Source of the DNA: CAWUFC02 sp963921335
Lineage (GTDB): Bacteria; Pseudomonadota; Gammaproteobacteria; Pseudomonadales; Halieaceae
Reading direction: 5' to 3'
DNA length: 64,000 bases
NCBI GenBank assembly: GCA_963921335.3
Contig: CAWUFC020000001.1
Location: forward strand, 124,001 to 188,000
Position 1 is the stretch's first letter. Each line of letters opens with the position of its first letter. The position numbers and the translations under genes are program-made. Shown here piece by piece: positions 60,670 to 64,000 of this stretch. The notes beneath the pieces are model-generated. The model ran no database searches and was not told the origin of the DNA. It worked only from the letters and a program-made list of their open reading frames with translations.

Positions 60670-61503
60670 ATGAAGACGGTTCTTATTACGGGATGCACCA
60701 GCGGTATTGGCAAGGTAACAGCGAAAGAGTTGGCCGCCGAAGGGCATGAGCTGATACTCGCCAATCGCAATCGCGGCAAGTCTGAGCAATTGAGTGCCGA
60801 GCTCAAGGCCGATACGGGCAACGAGAATATCCATCTCTACGACCTGGACCTCGCCTCCAGGGCATCGGTAGACGCCTGCTGCGAGGCCGTGCTGGCCGCC
60901 CACCCCCGCATTGATGTCCTCATCAATAACGCCGGCTTGACCAGCTTCGACGAGGTCATCACAGAAGACGGCAATGAACTGCAATTCGCGGTCAACGCAC
61001 TGAATCAATTGCAGCTCACCCTGGCCCTACTGCCTGCGCTCAAAGCTGCGGCACCTTCCCAGGTGCTGTTCGTGACCTCGATGATGCACAAATTTGGCAA
61101 GCTCAATCCGGACACCTTCAACGGCTGGGAAAAGTACAATGGCAACGGCTCCTACAGCCAGTCGAAGCTGGTGATGACCATGCTGGCGCGAGAGCTGGCG
61201 GACAAGCTGCAGGGCAGCAACATCGCCGTGAACAGCCTGCACCCTGGCGCGGTGAATACAGGCATCCTCGACAACTATTCAAAGTTCGCCCAGTTCTTTT
61301 TGCGGCGTCTGTTTATCTCTCCCGAAAAGGGGGCAAAAACAACCCTGTTCCTTGCACGTCGGGATGCCGATAGCGACACCGGCAAGTACTACGACAAACA
61401 GAAGCCCGCCAAAAACCACCCCCTGGTGGATGACGACAAGCGGCGAGCGGAACTCTGGCTGCAGTGCTGCGAAATGCTGGGGCGTGACCCCGCGATCGCC
61501 TAG
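60670..61503 (+). CDS. Short-chain dehydrogenase (retinol-dehydrogenase-like SDR)
   Basis: 277 residues. LITGCTSGIGKVTAKELA is the nucleotide loop (TGxxxGIG), LINNAGL and NALNQLQLTLAL follow, and YSQSK is the catalytic Tyr and Lys. NSLHPGAVNTGI sits where family members bind the substrate. It resembles the retinol dehydrogenase/WWOX-like group of SDR. It would oxidise or reduce a lipophilic alcohol with NADP(H). The neighbouring carotenoid oxygenase and sterol desaturase suggest a terpenoid or retinoid-like substrate; this is inference. Confidence 0.88.
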   Translation: MKTVLITGCTSGIGKVTAKELAAEGHELILANRNRGKSEQLSAELKADTGNENIHLYDLDLASRASVDACCEAVLAAHPRIDVLINNAGLTSFDEVITEDGNELQFAVNALNQLQLTLALLPALKAAAPSQVLFVTSMMHKFGKLNPDTFNGWEKYNGNGSYSQSKLVMTMLARELADKLQGSNIAVNSLHPGAVNTGILDNYSKFAQFFLRRLFISPEKGAKTTLFLARRDADSDTGKYYDKQKPAKNHPLVDDDKRRAELWLQCCEMLGRDPAIA

Positions 61504-62423
61504 GGCGTTTGCTCTTTACTCACAGGGGCAGCCCGGCGCTGCCGCCAAGCTGACAGCCACGCGACAAAGGGACTCAGGTGCGCTTCGCGCAGGGTTTCTA
61601 TGCGCTCGCCCGAGGACAACCCTGTAGGCGGGTATTCGTTGAGGGCAGGTTGATAATAAGTGCCAAACAACTTGTCGTAGAGCGGAATCCAGATCGAGAA
61701 GTTCTTGTCCTGGTGTTGCGGCAAGCGGGAGTGGTGAATCCAGTGAAACTGCGGATTGGAGAACCAGGGCAACAACCGATAGAGCCCATCGACTCGCACA
61801 TTGGCGTGTATGTAATAGTCCCAGAGCACCGGCAGCAATCCCGCAGCCACAGCATAAAGGGCCGTCTGTTCAACGGCAGAGGTATCGAATACCAGCGCCA
61901 CTGACAGGCCCCGAAACAACGCCTGACCCGCCGGCTCAAGAAAGTGGGAGCGATAAATCGTCGTCGTATTCAGGTTTTCGTCACTGTGATGCAGCTTGTG
62001 CAACTCCCACAGCCAGGGCACGGTATGCTGAAAGCGGTGCCACCAGTAATAGTGAAAGTCACCTACCACACAGGCGACTAGAAAAATCACAGCGCCTTGT
62101 AGCACTGTATCCAGAACCGGCACGCCAAACCCGAGCAGCGCAGGTTGAAACTTGAGACTGGGAAGATTCAACCACTGTGCAAACATCAGGGTCGCCACCA
62201 GCACGACCGCGGCGAATACCGGCGAAAGGATCATATTGCTCAGAGTGATCTGCCAGTTAAACCAGAAGTTGCTGCGCGGGACTGGCCCGGCAGCGGGGCT
62301 TCTTTTCTCCAACCATAAAAACAGCGGCCAGCTCAGCAACAACGACAAGCGCGCGGCAATCAGGATCGCAATCATCCCGGCAAGCTGGTCGAGAAAGCTG
62401 GGCCAGAGGTTCAGGTTACTCAT
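61500..62423 (-). CDS. Sterol desaturase / fatty acid hydroxylase
   Basis: 307 residues with several membrane helices. FHYYWWHRFQHTVPWLWELHKLHHSDENLNTTTIYRSHFLE and WIHHSRLPQHQDKNFSIWIP contain the HxxxH, HxxHH and HHxRx2QHQ-type histidine boxes of di-iron membrane desaturases/hydroxylases. It would hydroxylate or desaturate a sterol, carotenoid or fatty chain. The ATG overlaps the upstream porin stop by one base (TGATG), so the two are translationally coupled. It meets the SDR gene tail to tail. Confidence 0.9.
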   Translation of the reverse strand: MSNLNLWPSFLDQLAGMIAILIAARLSLLLSWPLFLWLEKRSPAAGPVPRSNFWFNWQITLSNMILSPVFAAVVLVATLMFAQWLNLPSLKFQPALLGFGVPVLDTVLQGAVIFLVACVVGDFHYYWWHRFQHTVPWLWELHKLHHSDENLNTTTIYRSHFLEPAGQALFRGLSVALVFDTSAVEQTALYAVAAGLLPVLWDYYIHANVRVDGLYRLLPWFSNPQFHWIHHSRLPQHQDKNFSIWIPLYDKLFGTYYQPALNEYPPTGLSSGERIETLREAHLSPFVAWLSAWRQRRAAPVSKEQTP

Positions 62424-63685
62424 CACAAGGTCAGGATAACGCGGGCACTGGCGATCCATAGCTCATCCTGATCGGGGTTCAGTGCCGGGTTCTTGAGATA
62501 CTGCAGATCAGGTGTCAGCGACACGTTGGGAGTCAGTTGGAATTTATAGGAGGCCTCCACCACGGTTTCATCTGACAGTTTCTGTCCGTGAGTCTTGCTG
62601 GATGGTTCGGCCCAGCCCAAGCCAAAACTAAAAAAGTGATCATCGCGCCACTGCCATTCAAGGCCACCGGACAGCGCCGACTCCGCTGGAACACCGGCGC
62701 CACCGTCAGAGTGCCCACCGCGCACAAAGCCCTGCAGCCGGGGCGACGCCCGATAGGCCGCACTGAGCACCCAGCCCTCGCCGGATGACACCCCGGCCAG
62801 ATCGCGCGCGTCTTTATGCCAATAGCTCAGCTGAATCCTGGTATCGTTGTAGCGGCTTTGCTGTGGCGTCCAGCCCACTTCAATCGCAGACAGCCACTCG
62901 TTCTCCTGCACGGTGTCCCAGTCGAAACTGCCAGAAACCGCGTTGGCATCGTGCACCTGAATACCCATCCAAACGCTCTTCGACACAAAACCCTTTGCCA
63001 CTGCACCGATTCCGCCAATGCCAGTAGTCGCCATGGTTGGATTAACCACGAAGGCGCGATTCAGAAAACCGCGGTTGAATGTCTGGAATGGGAAGGCATC
63101 CAGATAGACATCGAAGGCCAAACGCCCTGCGGCTACCCCAGCGCTGCTACCACGGAAACCCTGCACCCATGAGAGTACCGGCAAATCAGTTTTGAAATTG
63201 TCGCTGTAGGCAAAACCTGTGTTGAGCGCAGCGACACCGAGTTGCTTGCTCAGTGAATCGGGGCCGAGCGCGGTAAATGAGTTATGTCGGTTCTCCACCC
63301 GCCATTCGAGCCGGCCAGTGCTGCCATCGCTGCTCTCGGTCAACGTCCAGGTGCCCTGCAGGCGGTAGATACCACCGAAGGCGTCGTCCTCACCCTGTGC
63401 ACCCGGATCGCTGGCCCGTTGATACAGCCACCAGGCATTCACACCAAAACTGAACCCATGGTCCTGCTTTAGATCTTCCTTCCACTGGAACCAGGGCCGG
63501 AATACTCTGCGGGTGGTTTCCATTTCCACCAGGGCGGCGCGATTTTCATCCGCCTCACTCAGCTCGCTTTGTACCCTAGAGGGGCCACCCAGCTTGACTA
63601 CAGGCTCCTCGGCATTAACCGAAACCGACAGCACCAGGAAAGCTGAAAGCAATGGTGCCTTAACGCTAACCCCGCAAGCCGACAT
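62423..63685 (-). CDS. OprB-like carbohydrate-selective porin
   Basis: 420 residues from ATG 63685 (an ATG at 63697 is possible). A signal peptide (PLLSAFLVLSVSVNA) is followed by a beta-barrel: FGVNAWWLYQRASDPGAQGEDDAF, GRLAFDVYLDAFPFQTFNRGF and WQWRDDHFFSFGLGW are typical OprB strands. OprB-type porins pass sugars or other organic solutes across the outer membrane. The sterol desaturase gene is coupled to its stop. Ends LTL. Another OprB-like gene diverges from it. Confidence 0.82.
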   Translation of the reverse strand: MSACGVSVKAPLLSAFLVLSVSVNAEEPVVKLGGPSRVQSELSEADENRAALVEMETTRRVFRPWFQWKEDLKQDHGFSFGVNAWWLYQRASDPGAQGEDDAFGGIYRLQGTWTLTESSDGSTGRLEWRVENRHNSFTALGPDSLSKQLGVAALNTGFAYSDNFKTDLPVLSWVQGFRGSSAGVAAGRLAFDVYLDAFPFQTFNRGFLNRAFVVNPTMATTGIGGIGAVAKGFVSKSVWMGIQVHDANAVSGSFDWDTVQENEWLSAIEVGWTPQQSRYNDTRIQLSYWHKDARDLAGVSSGEGWVLSAAYRASPRLQGFVRGGHSDGGAGVPAESALSGGLEWQWRDDHFFSFGLGWAEPSSKTHGQKLSDETVVEASYKFQLTPNVSLTPDLQYLKNPALNPDQDELWIASARVILTL

Positions 63686-63776
63686 ATTGCGCGCCAATAA
63701 ACATTACGAGGCCAAGTCTAGCCCCGCTTGCGCTAAACTGCACTGTGCTTGGGAATTCGAGTAAGGACCAAAAAGG

Positions 63777-64000
63777 ATGTACAGCAAGAAACTGGCCCTG
63801 ACGGGCATCTGCCTGATGAGCAGCCTCACAGCTATGGCGGATAATGTTGGTTTTGGCAGCCCCGATGCAGTGCCGAACCAGCTGGCTCGCGACGAGCTGA
63901 GCTGGGGTAGTTTTAAACAATCCCTGGCGGACAAAGGCGTCAAACTGTCGGTGGATTATTCTGCTATCGGCTTTGAAGCCAACGATACCCTGCCTGATGC
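63777..64000 (+). CDS. OprB-like porin, N-terminal part (cut by window end)
   Basis: The visible 74 residues start with a signal peptide (LALTGICLMSSLTAMA) and then GFGSPDAVPNQLARDELSWGSFKQSLADKGVKLSVDYSAIGF, the usual OprB lead-in before the first barrel strand. TAAGGA lies 11 bases before the ATG. It diverges from the porin at 62423-63685; the two may share a regulator. The 3' end is outside the window. Confidence 0.75.
   Translation, partial: MYSKKLALTGICLMSSLTAMADNVGFGSPDAVPNQLARDELSWGSFKQSLADKGVKLSVDYSAIGFEANDTLPD

Noticed and set aside
1..64000. CRISPR arrays, insertion sequences, tRNA or rRNA genes
   Set aside because: No regular spacer-repeat arrays, transposase-like proteins, terminal repeats or RNA gene signatures were seen in a by-eye reading.

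Overview
The window is about 64 kb of gene-dense bacterial chromosome, roughly 55-58% GC by eye. The gene set is that of an aerobic marine gammaproteobacterium, and the nearest guess is the OM60/NOR5 (Halieaceae) or a related Cellvibrionales-type lineage. The reasons are TonB-dependent receptors beside sulfotransferase, SnoaL-like and reductase genes, a VC_2705-type sodium symporter with its DUF4212 subunit, OprB-type porins, PhyH and FATP-type acyl-CoA synthetase genes, and an Anbu locus. This lineage call is inference; no rRNA or marker gene is present. I saw no tRNA, rRNA, insertion sequence, phage gene or CRISPR array.

Layout. 0-9.4 kb: the tail of a TonB receptor, a DsbA/HCCA-isomerase-like protein, a redoxin-DsbD-like gene with an in-frame UGA exactly at the redox-active position (candidate selenoprotein) and a 9-A run where the frame shifts, then a minus-strand run of two molybdopterin oxidoreductases, a GFA-type zinc protein and a CE15 glucuronoyl esterase lipoprotein. 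9.4-24.9 kb: an orphan secreted protein, an acyl-CoA synthetase divergent from a PhyH dioxygenase, a beta-propeller protein, an SLC1-type symporter, a CinA-like domain, a symporter/DUF4212 operon, DUF547, DUF1499, LON-like and DUF1989-like proteins, and a Ser/Thr kinase-PP2C pair. 24.9-28.2 kb: a type II glutamine synthetase behind a readable sigma-54 promoter and NtrC-like sites, then glyoxalase II and a serine hydrolase. 28.2-35.4 kb: a same-strand uptake/catabolic cluster (TetR, MDR reductase, sulfotransferase, TonB receptor, DapB-like dehydrogenase, SnoaL-like). 35.4-41.3 kb: a secreted S33 hydrolase, an AT-richer patch with a methyltransferase, a cytochrome c-sugar dehydrogenase fusion, a DUF3127 protein ending in an SSB-type tail, and two tautomerase-fold proteins.

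41.4-49.4 kb is an extended Anbu locus: DUF3237, an RPH-like dikinase, a transglutaminase and the Anbu proteasome homologue run on the plus strand and meet, stop codon to stop codon, a minus-strand set of zinc metallopeptidase, alpha-E protein and circularly permuted ATP-grasp. 49.4-64 kb holds lipid and redox genes (enoyl-CoA hydratase, HAD-acyltransferase fusion, MDR and aldo/keto reductases, nitroreductase, LLM flavin monooxygenase, MFS transporter, carotenoid oxygenase, PNPOx-like protein, SDR, sterol desaturase) and a divergent pair of OprB-like porins, the last cut by the window edge.

The strongest candidates for something new are the UGA/A9 redoxin gene, the dikinase inside the Anbu locus, and the small DUF3127 protein that carries the same C-terminal tip as single-stranded DNA-binding protein.
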